DNA from: Galbibacter sp035306585
GTDB lineage: Bacteria; Bacteroidota; Bacteroidia; Flavobacteriales; Flavobacteriaceae
Length of the DNA stretch: 64,000 nucleotides
NCBI RefSeq assembly: GCF_035306585.1
Contig: NZ_DATGNU010000028.1
Location: 1 to 64,000, forward strand
Direction: 5' to 3'
Numbering within the stretch: position 1 is the stretch's first letter; every line of letters begins with the position of its first letter. Made by a program: the position numbers and the translations under genes. The notes below the pieces were generated by a model. It was not told where the DNA came from, ran no database searches, and saw only the letters and a program-made list of their open reading frames with translations. Below are positions 44,319 to 53,830 of this stretch, in pieces.

Positions 44319-44603
44319 TCAAAACAACTTTAGCAGCAAGATTATTATTGCAGTTAAAAAGGTAGCAATTAATACGCCTTTTGCCCTGTGATCCCGTTTT
44401 AGTTTAATAAAGCCAAAAAATGCCGCTAGATTTAACAAGGCACCTAAGGCTAGGATACTACCTATGTGACCTTCTTCTCTAGCGAGTTGTAGGCTGGTAG
44501 CAACAGAAAGATCTGAAAAAATTAAGATATAACCTAGTGTTCCAACAATGTTGGCTATAATACCTACGATAAAGCCGGTGATAATTTCTTTTCTAATGAT
44601 CAA
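44319..44603 (-). CDS. Small hypothetical membrane protein
   Basis: A 94-residue protein with three hydrophobic segments (GFIVGIIANIVGTLGYILIF, ILALGALLNLAAFFGFI and LIATFLTAIIILLLKLF) and a basic loop KLKRDHRAKG. No enzymatic motif is visible and I do not recognise a named family. It overlaps the surE gene end by 11 bases and lies 17 bases before lpxB, so it belongs to a surE-x-lpxB operon. Its conserved-looking position suggests a role near lipid A or membrane maintenance (inference). Confidence 0.8.
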   Translation of the reverse strand: MIIRKEIITGFIVGIIANIVGTLGYILIFSDLSVATSLQLAREEGHIGSILALGALLNLAAFFGFIKLKRDHRAKGVLIATFLTAIIILLLKLF

Positions 44604-45372
44604 ATTCCCAAGTGTTTAAATCTTGTATGGTGTGATGTGCTGTCAAGTCAAATTGTACAGGAACAACAGAGACATAACCATTCTCTAATGCCCATTCATC
44701 GGTGTCCTCCCCTTTGTCTTGGTTGACAAATTCTCCAGAAAGCCAGTAATAATCTCTTCCCATAGGATTGGTTCTTTTGTCTACAGACTCTATCCATCGT
44801 GCTTTAGCTTGGCGGCATATTTTAATCCCTTTAATGTCATTTTTCTTTAGTTTAGGAAAGTTAACATTTAAAACCACTCCTTTTGGGATACCGTTTTTAA
44901 GCGCATTTTCAGTAATGGTTTTAACGTAGTCTTTGACGGCGTCAAAATCAGCTTCCCAAGAATAGTCACATAGTGAAAACCCAATAGCTGGAATCCCTTC
45001 AATTCCTGCTTCAACGGCAGCACTCATAGTTCCTGAGTAAATGACGTTAATGGAGGAGTTGGATCCATGATTAATACCGCTTACGCAAATATCGGGTGGA
45101 CGATTAAGTATTTCATTCACAGCGAGCTTGACACAATCTGCAGGGGTGCCACTACAACTGTATTCCAAATGTATATCTTTCTCATCTATGGTGATAGGAC
45201 TGCAATATAGTGTTGAATTTAAAGTAATAGCATGCCCCATTGCACTTTGTGGGCTATCAGGTGCTACTACAATCACATCGCCAAGTTGATTCATTACCGC
45301 TATAAGCGCTCGTAGTCCTGGCGCAGTAATACCATCATCATTGGTCACTAGTATTAAGGGTTTATTTTTCAT
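44593..45372 (-). CDS. surE: 5'/3'-nucleotidase SurE
   Basis: A 259-residue SurE metal-dependent nucleotidase. The metal site is in ILVTNDDGITAPG (D12, D13), with APDSPQSAMGHAITL carrying the Ser/metal loop and SGINHGSNSSINVIYSGT the second Asn site. VLNVNFP is also typical. It acts on nucleoside monophosphates and is linked to stationary-phase survival in other bacteria. It heads the operon with the small membrane protein and lpxB. Confidence 0.96.
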   Translation of the reverse strand: MKNKPLILVTNDDGITAPGLRALIAVMNQLGDVIVVAPDSPQSAMGHAITLNSTLYCSPITIDEKDIHLEYSCSGTPADCVKLAVNEILNRPPDICVSGINHGSNSSINVIYSGTMSAAVEAGIEGIPAIGFSLCDYSWEADFDAVKDYVKTITENALKNGIPKGVVLNVNFPKLKKNDIKGIKICRQAKARWIESVDKRTNPMGRDYYWLSGEFVNQDKGEDTDEWALENGYVSVVPVQFDLTAHHTIQDLNTWEFDH

Positions 45373-45657
45373 TTTAGTACATAATTAATGTCGCTAAAAT
45401 AATCAAATTAAAGTACATTGGAGGAACTTAGATGTTTAACAAAATATTAGTTGATATTTAGGTATTTGGCACAATATTTTCTTTAATTTAGTCGTCCTTT
45501 TGCCATGATATTGCCAAAAAGCAAATCTTATGAAGGTAAGAATTACTTTAACACAGAAGTTTTTTCTTATATTGGAGGCATCACAGGGATAATGGTTAAG
45601 AGTGTAGGCCATTGAAAAAATGAAGAAATAAGAATCTCTGTAAAAAAAAAATAATAA
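45373..45657. other. Divergent intergenic region between surE and prc
   Basis: Contains a sigma-54-like element (45466-45482) and a partly matching inverted arm (ATATTGCCAAA at 45508-45518 against TTTGGCACAATAT). It also holds a 20-codon frame at 45531-45593 that I do not regard as a gene. A long A run precedes the prc start. No RNA gene is recognised. Confidence 0.4.
45466..45482 (+). promoter_or_regulatory. Sigma-54-like element upstream of prc
   Basis: TTGGCACAATATTTTCT matches the element before skp in 16 of 17 bases. The -24 TGGCAC block is perfect, but -12 reads TTTC, not TTGC. It would give a leader of about 165 bases. Confidence 0.35.
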
Positions 45658-47850
45658 ATGAAAAGGAATTTAGTGTATCTATTGGCCGTATTACTTATCT
45701 CGGCTGCATCGTGTAGTTTTACTAATAAGTCGTTTGATAATCCTGATAAGGACAAACTTCTTATAGATCTTATTACGTATGTATTGGAAAACGGTCATTT
45801 TGACCCAAAGACTTTTAATGACGAATTTTCACGGCAGGTCTATGATAATTATATAGAGAGTTTAGATCCTTTAAAGCGTTATTTTCTACAATCCGATATT
45901 GATGAATTTAGCGCCTATCGTGAGGCTATTGACGATCAGATTAAAACCTCAGATATCAGCTTTTTCAACTTGACCTATGAGCGATTGATGCAACGCATGG
46001 ATGAGGCCTCGGTAATGTATAAGGATGTCTTGGAGACTCCATTTGATTATTCCAAGGATGACACTATAAATGTTGATTATGACAATTTGGGGTATGCTAA
46101 AAGCAAAGAAGAGCGATGGGAGCGTTGGAGAAAACAACTAAAGTTCTCTACTCTTGAGCGTTATGCTTCTGCATTGGAAAGTGCAGAAGATTCCTTAGGT
46201 AGTGAAACCTATGACGATAAAGTTGCCTTAGATCAGGCGGTGGAATTTGAAGAAGGGATCGATAGTAGCGAAATGCCAACTGATGATCCAGTGGCATTGG
46301 AGAAAAAAACAAGGGAGGCCACGCTTAAAACCCTTGGGGAGTATTTTGAGTTTATGGAAGATCTGGACCGTGAAGATTGGTTTTCGGCTTATCTGAATGC
46401 CATTGTCAGTGGCTTTGATCCGCATACGGTGTATTTTGCCCCAGAGGAAAAGGAGCGTTTTGATACCAGTATGTCTGGGAAATTCGAAGGTATTGGTGCA
46501 AGGCTTCAGAAGAAAAGTGACCATATTAAAATCGTTGAAATTATCTCAGGGGGTCCCGCGTGGCGTGGAGATGACCTTGAGGTAGGGGATGAAATTGTTA
46601 AAGTGGGTCAGGAAGGTGAAATACCCGTAAGCATTGTTGGAATGCGATTGGAGGATGCTGTAAAACTCATCAAAGGTCCTAAAGGGACCAAAGTGTTGCT
46701 CACCGTGAAACGAGTGGATGGTTCCATTGTTGAGATTCCGATCATAAGGGATGTGGTGGAATTGGAAGAGTCCTATGCAAAGTCTTCCATCGTTGAGAAG
46801 AATGGTCGCATCTTTGGAGTGATTAACTTGCCTAAGTTCTATATTGATTTTGAAGATTATGATGGAAGAAATGCCTATTCTGATGTTGCCAAAGAAATAG
46901 AAAGAATGAAGGAAGCTGGTGTGGAAGGTCTTGTGCTTGATTTGAGAAACAATGGCGGTGGATCCCTTAAAACGGTTGTTGACATGGCAGGACTTTTTAT
47001 CAAAGAAGGACCTATTGTTCAAGTCAAATCAACTGGTAAGAAAAAAGAAGTATTATCGGATAAAGATAAACGGATACAATGGGAAGGTCCTCTTGTGATA
47101 TTAGTGAACGAATTGTCGGCATCTGCGTCCGAAATCCTGGCTGCTGCCATGCAAGACTATAAAAGGGCTATTGTACTAGGGAGTAAACAAACCTATGGTA
47201 AAGGTACGGTTCAAAACATCATCAATCTGAACCAGTTCTTAAGGGGAAGCAATGAATTTGGTGATGTTGGGGCGCTTAAAGTGACCACTCAGAAGTTTTA
47301 CCGTATCAGTGGTGGATCAACACAGCTAGAGGGCGTTAAAAGTGATGTGGTTGTGCCAGATAAATACAGCTATACGGATATAGGTGAAAAGGATCAAGAC
47401 AATCCACTTCCGTGGGATAAGATAGAGCCTGCGCCGTATGAAAAATGGAGTGGGTATATTGATTATGATCTTACTATTGAGAAAAGTAAAGAGCGTATGG
47501 CTCAAAACCCGCAACTTCAGTTGATCGATGAAAATGCACAATGGATCAAAGAACAACAAGAGGAAAAAGTATATCCTTTAAATATAGAGGCCTATAAGCT
47601 AGAAGCTCAGAAGGATAAAGAGGTAATGAAACGATTTAGAGAGATTTCTGAGTATCAGACCGATCTGAGTTTTACTTCACTTGCCTACGAGAAGGAATTA
47701 ATGGCACAAGACACTACTTTAAAGGCCAAGAGAGAGCGTTGGCATAAAAATTTGTCAAAAGATGTGTATATTGAAGAAGCGATACATGTACTTGAGGATT
47801 TAAAATTAAGTACCATGAAAAGTGGAAAGGTCGCTCGAATAAGGGATTAA
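45658..47850 (+). CDS. prc: Carboxy-terminal processing (tail-specific) protease
   Basis: A 730-residue S41-family periplasmic protease. The signal peptide ends in a lipobox-like SAASC (C19), so it may be a lipoprotein. An N-terminal helical domain precedes a PDZ domain (about 255-340, KFEGIGARLQKK...GDEIVKVG). The protease core has LDLRNNGGGSL, the catalytic Ser in NELSASASEIL and the Lys in QTYGKGTVQ. A C-terminal DUF3340-type helical domain completes it. It degrades misfolded or tagged periplasmic proteins and processes C-termini. Confidence 0.96.
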   Translation: MKRNLVYLLAVLLISAASCSFTNKSFDNPDKDKLLIDLITYVLENGHFDPKTFNDEFSRQVYDNYIESLDPLKRYFLQSDIDEFSAYREAIDDQIKTSDISFFNLTYERLMQRMDEASVMYKDVLETPFDYSKDDTINVDYDNLGYAKSKEERWERWRKQLKFSTLERYASALESAEDSLGSETYDDKVALDQAVEFEEGIDSSEMPTDDPVALEKKTREATLKTLGEYFEFMEDLDREDWFSAYLNAIVSGFDPHTVYFAPEEKERFDTSMSGKFEGIGARLQKKSDHIKIVEIISGGPAWRGDDLEVGDEIVKVGQEGEIPVSIVGMRLEDAVKLIKGPKGTKVLLTVKRVDGSIVEIPIIRDVVELEESYAKSSIVEKNGRIFGVINLPKFYIDFEDYDGRNAYSDVAKEIERMKEAGVEGLVLDLRNNGGGSLKTVVDMAGLFIKEGPIVQVKSTGKKKEVLSDKDKRIQWEGPLVILVNELSASASEILAAAMQDYKRAIVLGSKQTYGKGTVQNIINLNQFLRGSNEFGDVGALKVTTQKFYRISGGSTQLEGVKSDVVVPDKYSYTDIGEKDQDNPLPWDKIEPAPYEKWSGYIDYDLTIEKSKERMAQNPQLQLIDENAQWIKEQQEEKVYPLNIEAYKLEAQKDKEVMKRFREISEYQTDLSFTSLAYEKELMAQDTTLKAKRERWHKNLSKDVYIEEAIHVLEDLKLSTMKSGKVARIRD

Positions 47851-47878
47851 AAATTCTAGACTTTTATTGATGGGAAGG

Positions 47879-47910
47879 CCGCATAGTTTATATGAATTAT
47901 GCGGTTTTTT
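47879..47910 (+). terminator. Terminator after prc
   Basis: CCGCATA (47879-47885) pairs with TATGCGG (47898-47904), with further inner pairing, followed by six T residues. A strong intrinsic terminator 28 bases past the prc stop. Confidence 0.85.
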
Positions 47911-48123
47911 CTTGGTTTAAAGTAATAATCTTGCTTATTATATGGTCTACAAAGGAAAATATTGGTCTATCAAATCCTGGGTAGGAAAGCGCATATGAAT
48001 CTACCCAAGAAAGTGAAAGGGCAAGAAAAGGGGATCTCCTCAATTTAAAAAGTAATTTTCTACGGGGGGCAAATATGCACGGTAAATACTTTGGTCTGTT
48101 AAATTCGATCGCTAAACGATCCC
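47911..48123. other. Spacer between prc and rodA with a doubtful minus-strand frame
   Basis: A 77-codon frame (47897-48130, minus) lies downstream of rodA. It overlaps the prc terminator and the rodA 3' end and is rich in Pro, Arg and Ser. It shows no domain or plausible ribosome site. I consider it non-coding or a decayed remnant. Confidence 0.3.
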
Positions 48124-49401
48124 TTACCATTCATTGATGCGGTTGGCATCGAGTTTTAAAAATATAAACAAGAGCATGGTGAATCCTAAAAGACCTGAAC
48201 CGCCATAACTAAAGAAGGGCAGCGGTATGCCAATAGTAGGCAATAGACCAATGACCATTCCAATATTAATGGCAAAATGAAAGAATAGGATCGATGCCAC
48301 GGAGTAACCATAAATCCTGCTAAAGGACGACTTCTGTCGCTCTGCCAAAAAGATCACCCGTAGAACTAAAGCGGCGAATAGGAGTACCACCAGCGTGCTA
48401 CCTAAAAAGCCCCATTCTTCTCCTACGGTACTAAAAATATAATCAGTGTGCTGTTCTGGTACGAAATTTCCTTTGGTCCTTGTTCCTTCTAAGAAACCTT
48501 TTCCGCTAAATCCACCAGAGCCAATGGCAGATTCCGACTGATAGGTGTTATAACCAATGGTTTTTCTAATATGATCCAATTCTGAAGGGTCATGTTCCAA
48601 TCGTAACCATAGGCTGAATCGATCACGATGGCGTTGTTCAAACACATGGTCATATACAAAGGATACCGAATAAGAAACCGCTATGGTAACTATAGTGATA
48701 ATGACAAGCCTAAAGATCGAAATCTTCCGTTTTCTTTTCTTATAAATCAAATACCAAATGGTGAGTATGGCGATCGTGATTAAACTTACCCATAGGGTGC
48801 CAAATAAGAGAGTGGATATAAAAATAATGGCTCCCAAGACCCCGATAAGCAAATAGTTGGCCGATAAACCTTCTCTGTAGAGGACAAAGAAAAAAGCCAA
48901 GTAAACCAGGGCGCTTCCAGGGTCTGGTTGTGGAATTATCAGTAGTGCTGGTAAGCATATAATGGCAAAAGCTTTTAAAAGATCCTTAAAGCTATTGAGA
49001 TCTGTCTGAATATCACTTACAAAATTAGCCAGTGCCAGTGCAGTAGCTACTTTTGCGAATTCGGAGGGTTGCAAGGTCATCCCACCAATGGCATACCAAG
49101 AGGTAGCTCCGTTAATGTTCTTACCAAATAAAAACAAGCCTGCTAATGATACGATGGTAACTAAATAGATCACACTAGAGAAACGTTCATAAAATTTGGC
49201 TTCTATAGCAAGGGTAATTACAATGGTCAAGAAACTAACGATGATAAACATCAGTTGTTTCCCGTGGAAAGTGTCGAGGTTCATCAGTCCTTGATGATCG
49301 GATGTATAGGTCGTTGAATAAATGTTTATCCAACCTATAAATACAAGGCAGGTATATAGCAAAATGCTAAACCAGTCTATAGATTTTATAAAATTATTCA
49401 T
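48124..49401 (-). CDS. rodA: Rod shape-determining protein RodA
   Basis: A 425-residue SEDS-family peptidoglycan glycosyltransferase with about ten transmembrane helices. Conserved segments are GGMTLQPSEFAKVATAL, LIIPQPDPGSALVYL with the essential Asp, TDYIFSTVGEEWGF, and GIPLPFFSYGGSGLL. An enlarged cytoplasmic loop (KKRKRKIS) and an extracytoplasmic loop around residues 245-300 are seen. It partners PBP2, whose gene overlaps it by 8 bases, and is the last gene of the mreBCD-mrdA-rodA operon. Confidence 0.96.
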   Translation of the reverse strand: MNNFIKSIDWFSILLYTCLVFIGWINIYSTTYTSDHQGLMNLDTFHGKQLMFIIVSFLTIVITLAIEAKFYERFSSVIYLVTIVSLAGLFLFGKNINGATSWYAIGGMTLQPSEFAKVATALALANFVSDIQTDLNSFKDLLKAFAIICLPALLIIPQPDPGSALVYLAFFFVLYREGLSANYLLIGVLGAIIFISTLLFGTLWVSLITIAILTIWYLIYKKRKRKISIFRLVIITIVTIAVSYSVSFVYDHVFEQRHRDRFSLWLRLEHDPSELDHIRKTIGYNTYQSESAIGSGGFSGKGFLEGTRTKGNFVPEQHTDYIFSTVGEEWGFLGSTLVVLLFAALVLRVIFLAERQKSSFSRIYGYSVASILFFHFAINIGMVIGLLPTIGIPLPFFSYGGSGLLGFTMLLFIFLKLDANRINEW

Positions 49402-51340
49402 CGGCTGTTGGGGTGTTTATTGCCTTGTTTTGAGAAACCTCTTCTTCTTTTGGTTTAGGCCACTCATTGTAGGTTTTACCATCGTTTATAAAAAAGGATT
49501 CTCCACCAAGTGGTTTTTCATATTCTTCAAGTAAACTGCCTTGAAGTATATAGTCTTCCAAATCGGTCCTCTGAACAGTGCCGTTTATGTACTTATCAAT
49601 CATTAGTCCAGCTATTCTACCCGCCCAACGGCTTCCCCAATAACCATTTTCTACAAATACAGCAATTGCAATTTTTGGATTATCCACAGGGGCAAAGGCC
49701 ACGAAAATAGAGTGGTCGGTCAGCTGCACGCGTTTACCTTCTATTCTGGTGAAATTTTCAGCGGTACCTGTTTTTCCCGCTATTTCAATTCCAGGAATCT
49801 TTAAGAATCTCGCTGTCCCTTTTTCATAAACATCGTGCATTCCTTGGACCACCGGTTCAAAATTCTCTGGGTCTATGGTGGTGTGCTTTTCTATGATAAA
49901 ATCGTGTGCGATGGTATCGTTTTCGATTTTCTTAATGATATGAGGGGTGTAATAAGATCCTCTATTTGCAATGATAGCCGTTAGATTAGCCAGTTGGATA
50001 GGAGTGGTGAGTATTTCCCCTTGACCAATGGCGTTGGAAATGGTATTGGTGGCAAACCATCTGTTCTCTCCGTAAATACTATTATAGGTGGCGGCACTTG
50101 GGACTCTTCCTGCTTTTCCAATGGGAAGGTCATAACCTAAGAAATCCCCAAGTCCAAAACTCTTTACATGCTCATTCCACGCATTAAGTCCCTCTGCAGC
50201 GCTTGGATATTTTTCAATTATTTTTCGGTAAGTTGATGCAAAATAAGTGTTACAGGATCTGTATATCCCACGATTCATATCGTTGATACTTCCATAGGTA
50301 CAATGACAACGCATAAAGGCGCCACGTCCGTAGTGATACCCACCATTACACACCACTGTGCTATTTTCATCAATGACTCCTTCCTGCAAGCCAATAAGGG
50401 CATTTATTGCTTTAAATGGAGACCCGGGAGGATATAAAGCAATAAGACCTCTGTCATATAAAGGTTTTGCTATGGAGTCATAATAGAGTTTGGTGTAGTT
50501 CCTAGATCGCTCCCTCCCAACCAGTAGTGCTGGATCATAGGAAGGTGCTGTCACTAAAGTTAAGATCTGACCAGTGGAGGGCTCAATGGCCACAATGCCA
50601 CCTCGTTTATTTTGCATTAATTTTTCTCCATAGGTTTGAAGGTCAATATCGATTGTTAACTGAATATCTTTTCCAGGTACTGGCAAGGTATCATAAATAC
50701 CTCCTTTATATGAACCGATCACTCTGTTAAAGCGGTCTTTCTGAATGAACTTGACCCCTTTACGGCCTCTTAGAACCGCTTCGTATTGTTTTTCAACACC
50801 TTGTCGACCAATGAGTTCACCAGATTGATAGTACGTGTTGTTTTTAAGATCTCGCTCGTTGACCTCACTGATATACCCCAGGACATTGGCGCCTACATGG
50901 GTGATATAATGTCTAAGGGATCGCTTTTGAATATAAAAGCCCTCGTACTTTCTCATTTTCTCTTGAAGTACGGCATATTCCTTTTTGGATAATTGCTGTA
51001 CAAAAACCGACGGGAGTCGAGGAGAGTAGTTGTTTGCTTTTCTAAATCTTTTATCGAAATCCTCTTTTGTAATATCTAAAAGGGTACAGAACTCTAAGGT
51101 ATCAAGTGGCTTGACTTCTCTTGGAATTACCATCACATCATAAGAGGGCTGATTATCTACCAATAACTTGCCATTTCTATCGTAAATGTGACCTCGTTCA
51201 GGATAATCATAAACTGCCTTTATCGCGGTATCATCCAATGGATTTTGGCTACTATTATCTATTAATTGCAGATAGGCCAGCCTACCCAAATAGACAAACG
51301 TAGTTAGGATAATAATAAAAGCTAAAAGTAATTTTCTCAT
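49394..51340 (-). CDS. mrdA: Penicillin-binding protein 2
   Basis: A 648-residue class B PBP with one N-terminal transmembrane helix. The pedestal domain includes PERGHIYDRNGKLLVDNQPSYDV across its start. The transpeptidase motifs are intact: SxxK in GSPFKAIN, SxN in RSCNTYFA and KTG in AGKTGTAEN. It cross-links peptidoglycan during side-wall growth with RodA. It overlaps mreD by 4 bases and rodA by 8 bases. The C-terminal tail is acidic and Lys-rich (KPKEEEVSQN). Confidence 0.97.
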   Translation of the reverse strand: MRKLLLAFIIILTTFVYLGRLAYLQLIDNSSQNPLDDTAIKAVYDYPERGHIYDRNGKLLVDNQPSYDVMVIPREVKPLDTLEFCTLLDITKEDFDKRFRKANNYSPRLPSVFVQQLSKKEYAVLQEKMRKYEGFYIQKRSLRHYITHVGANVLGYISEVNERDLKNNTYYQSGELIGRQGVEKQYEAVLRGRKGVKFIQKDRFNRVIGSYKGGIYDTLPVPGKDIQLTIDIDLQTYGEKLMQNKRGGIVAIEPSTGQILTLVTAPSYDPALLVGRERSRNYTKLYYDSIAKPLYDRGLIALYPPGSPFKAINALIGLQEGVIDENSTVVCNGGYHYGRGAFMRCHCTYGSINDMNRGIYRSCNTYFASTYRKIIEKYPSAAEGLNAWNEHVKSFGLGDFLGYDLPIGKAGRVPSAATYNSIYGENRWFATNTISNAIGQGEILTTPIQLANLTAIIANRGSYYTPHIIKKIENDTIAHDFIIEKHTTIDPENFEPVVQGMHDVYEKGTARFLKIPGIEIAGKTGTAENFTRIEGKRVQLTDHSIFVAFAPVDNPKIAIAVFVENGYWGSRWAGRIAGLMIDKYINGTVQRTDLEDYILQGSLLEEYEKPLGGESFFINDGKTYNEWPKPKEEEVSQNKAINTPTADE

Positions 51341-51846
51341 GAACTCCTCCTGCTAAATAATGAGATGAAAATTAAACACAAAAGTAGGGTGAATATTGCA
51401 GAAAAAACCGTTTTTTTCAAGATCAATACAATGTGTGCAAAACTAAAAATCTCTAAAGAGAAAAGGATTAGATGATGTGTTAAAATAAAGATAAGAAGGT
51501 AGTTGATACGCTGTCCAAAATGGGTCTTCTCAATTTTGATGCTGTAATAGTCATAACTCAATCCAAAAACAAAGCGCATCATCATTGGCCTTAAGTACCC
51601 AATGACAAGACATGCAGCCGCATGTACCCCTCCGGAATCGCTAAAAATGTCAATGCATAGCCCAAGGAGGAAGCAACATAGAATGAAAAAGATTCGATTG
51701 TCCTTATTGTAGGGGAAGAATACAATAAATAAAATATAGATATATGGATTGATGTACCCCAAAAAGTTAATGTGGTTAAATAGTACTACTTGGAATAGCA
51801 CTAAAACCAAAAAACGGACTGTATTTATAAAGACAGTTTTATTCAT
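51337..51846 (-). CDS. mreD: Rod shape-determining protein MreD
   Basis: A 169-residue polytopic membrane protein with about five helices. NHINFLGYINPYIYILFIV is split across the first hairpin, LGLCIDIFSDSGGVHAAACLVIGY is the typical MreD core, and the last helix is IFTLLLCLIFISLF. It belongs to the elongasome scaffold with MreC and MreB. Position between mreC (8-base overlap) and mrdA (4-base overlap) supports the call; MreD sequences are poorly conserved. Confidence 0.92.
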   Translation of the reverse strand: MNKTVFINTVRFLVLVLFQVVLFNHINFLGYINPYIYILFIVFFPYNKDNRIFFILCCFLLGLCIDIFSDSGGVHAAACLVIGYLRPMMMRFVFGLSYDYYSIKIEKTHFGQRINYLLIFILTHHLILFSLEIFSFAHIVLILKKTVFSAIFTLLLCLIFISLFSRRSS

Positions 51847-52660
51847 TGAGGCTATTTTCCAATTCTAAAATTTCTTTTCTATTTAAGTTTTCTAATATAT
51901 AGACCTGGTCTAAGGTGGTCATATCATTAAATAAATCCACATCGATAAGATAGTAATTCTCCGAGGCATCTAAGGAGAAGTCTTTGATCGTTCCAATGAG
52001 TATTCCTTTTGGGAATATACTAGACATCCCTCCAGTGATGATGGTGTCGCCTTTTTTAATAGGGGCTGATCGCAGTACATCTACCAGTTGTACGACATTA
52101 AAATCCTCCCCATTCCATTTTAGGGATCCAAAATTATTAGTGTTCTTTATAGCGGCGTTTATCTCGGAGTATGTATTGAGAACCGATTGAATGTTGGCAT
52201 ATCCCGTAGAGGTGTTCTCGATAATACCTACAATTCCTTGACTGGTAATCACCCCCATATCTTGGACGATACTATCGGAGCTTCCCTTATCCACTAGAAG
52301 GTAGTTGTTTAATTTGTTATAACTGTTCTTAATAATGGAGGCAGGACGAATTTTAAATTTTAGATTCAGAGAATCCGAATCGATAAGACTGTCCGTTATG
52401 GGGACCCCTCTATTTAAAAGCTGTTTTCTTAAATAGCTATTCTCCTTAATTAATTGTTGATTGTATTGTTTAAGATACAGATAATCTCCTATGCTGTTGG
52501 TTGTATTATAAATACTTCCGGTAACCCAATTGGCGGAGTTTACAAACTTTGTATTGTGATAAGAATGTGACTGAATTACAAGAAAAAGTGAAAAACAAAA
52601 GAGCACAAAAAATGTAATAAAGGTTTTATGCCTTATTAAAAAATTGACTATTTGTTGCAT
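51839..52660 (-). CDS. mreC: Rod shape-determining protein MreC
   Basis: A 273-residue bitopic protein. The N-terminal helix is TFITFFVLFCFSLFLVIQS. A coiled coil follows near YLYLKQYNQQLIKENSYLRKQLL. The periplasmic beta domain contains VDKGSSDSIVQDMGVITSQGIVG and KKGDTIITGGMSSIFPKGILIG, both typical of MreC. It connects PBP2 to the MreB cytoskeleton. It lies 9 bases after mreB and overlaps mreD by 8 bases. Confidence 0.95.
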   Translation of the reverse strand: MQQIVNFLIRHKTFITFFVLFCFSLFLVIQSHSYHNTKFVNSANWVTGSIYNTTNSIGDYLYLKQYNQQLIKENSYLRKQLLNRGVPITDSLIDSDSLNLKFKIRPASIIKNSYNKLNNYLLVDKGSSDSIVQDMGVITSQGIVGIIENTSTGYANIQSVLNTYSEINAAIKNTNNFGSLKWNGEDFNVVQLVDVLRSAPIKKGDTIITGGMSSIFPKGILIGTIKDFSLDASENYYLIDVDLFNDMTTLDQVYILENLNRKEILELENSLNE

Positions 52661-52669
52661 TCACCTGTT

Positions 52670-53698
52670 TTATTTTATCAAGATAGGTTTGTATTTCTCT
52701 AAATTCTTTAAAGCAATTCCTGTACCTCTTACTACGGCTCTGAGTGGGTCTTCTGCAATGTATACTGGTAGATCTGTCTTTTGCGAGATTCGCTTGTCTA
52801 GTCCTCTTAACATGGAGCCTCCTCCTGCTAAATAAATTCCAGTATTGTATATATCTGCAGCTAACTCTGGTGGGGTCTGGGATAATGTTTCCATGACCGC
52901 ATCCTCGATACGTAAAATAGATTTATCCAGGGCTTTTGCAATTTCTCTATAAGAAATTTGCACTTGTTTTGGTTTACCTGTAAGTAAATCACGACCCTGA
53001 ACACTCATTTCTTCTGGCGGAATTTCTAGGTCTTCAGTGGCTGCGCCAATGGCTATTTTTATATTCTCTGCGGTAGTTTCTCCAACATATAGGTTGTGTT
53101 GGGTACGCATGTAATAGATGATGTCATTGGTGAATACATCTCCAGCTATTTTCACAGACTTATCGCATACGATTCCTCCAAGTGCAATCACGGCGATCTC
53201 TGTGGTTCCTCCTCCTATATCGACGATCATGTTTCCTTTAGGTTGCATGATGTCTAGACCGATACCAATGGCTGCGGCCATTGGTTCGTGGATAAGGTAT
53301 ACTTCCTTTCCATTTACACGTTCTGCTGATTCTTTAACCGCACGCATTTCTACCTCTGTGATCCCAGAAGGAATACAGATAACCATCTTTAGAGTGGGTT
53401 GGAAAAAGCGTTTTTTCAGTGCTGGAATGCCCTTGATGAACATGTTGATCATCTTCTCAGAGGCATCAAAGTCAGCAATAACGCCATCTTTTAGTGGACG
53501 TATTGTTTTGATGTTTTCATGGGTTTTACCTTGCATCATACTAGCCTCTTTCCCAACAGCTATGATTTTCCCCGTCATTCGGTCTCTAGCAACAATTGAT
53601 GGACTATCTACCACCACCTTATCGTTATGTATAATCAAGGTGTTCGCAGTTCCAAGATCAATGGCTATTTCTTCGGTCAAGAAGTCAAAAAATCCCAT
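52670..53698 (-). CDS. mreB: Rod shape-determining protein MreB
   Basis: A 342-residue bacterial actin. The phosphate-1 loop is IAIDLGTANTLI, the phosphate-2 loop is VDIGGGTTEIAVI, and the adenosine region is YLAGGGSMLRGLDK. RPLKDGVIADFDASEKMI and IPSGITEVEMRAVKESAE are MreB-specific. It forms membrane-bound filaments directing cell-wall elongation. It is first in a tight leftward mreBCD-mrdA-rodA operon. Confidence 0.98.
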   Translation of the reverse strand: MGFFDFLTEEIAIDLGTANTLIIHNDKVVVDSPSIVARDRMTGKIIAVGKEASMMQGKTHENIKTIRPLKDGVIADFDASEKMINMFIKGIPALKKRFFQPTLKMVICIPSGITEVEMRAVKESAERVNGKEVYLIHEPMAAAIGIGLDIMQPKGNMIVDIGGGTTEIAVIALGGIVCDKSVKIAGDVFTNDIIYYMRTQHNLYVGETTAENIKIAIGAATEDLEIPPEEMSVQGRDLLTGKPKQVQISYREIAKALDKSILRIEDAVMETLSQTPPELAADIYNTGIYLAGGGSMLRGLDKRISQKTDLPVYIAEDPLRAVVRGTGIALKNLEKYKPILIK

Positions 53699-53760
53699 GA
53701 ATAATTATTGTATTAATAGGTTATTTCTATTTTAAAGGGCTCTATAATAAACCGTTTTAT

Positions 53761-53797
53761 TTTTATTTAACCTCACAGTTTTAGCTACTGTGAGGTT
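53761..53797 (-). terminator. Terminator of purH
   Basis: A perfect 11-bp stem (AACCTCACAGT at 53769-53779, ACTGTGAGGTT at 53787-53797) lies 34 bases past the purH stop. Leftward it runs into a weak T/A-rich tract. Confidence 0.75.
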
Positions 53798-53830
53798 CAT
53801 GATTTTATAAATCTCCCAAATGTAATAAAA

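Noticed and set aside
45531..45593. A 20-codon frame upstream of prc that might be a leader peptide
   Set aside because: No attenuator-like stem pair or codon run follows it.
47897..48130. A 77-codon minus-strand frame after rodA
   Set aside because: It overlaps the prc terminator and the rodA end and has no domain or start context. Treated as non-coding or a remnant.
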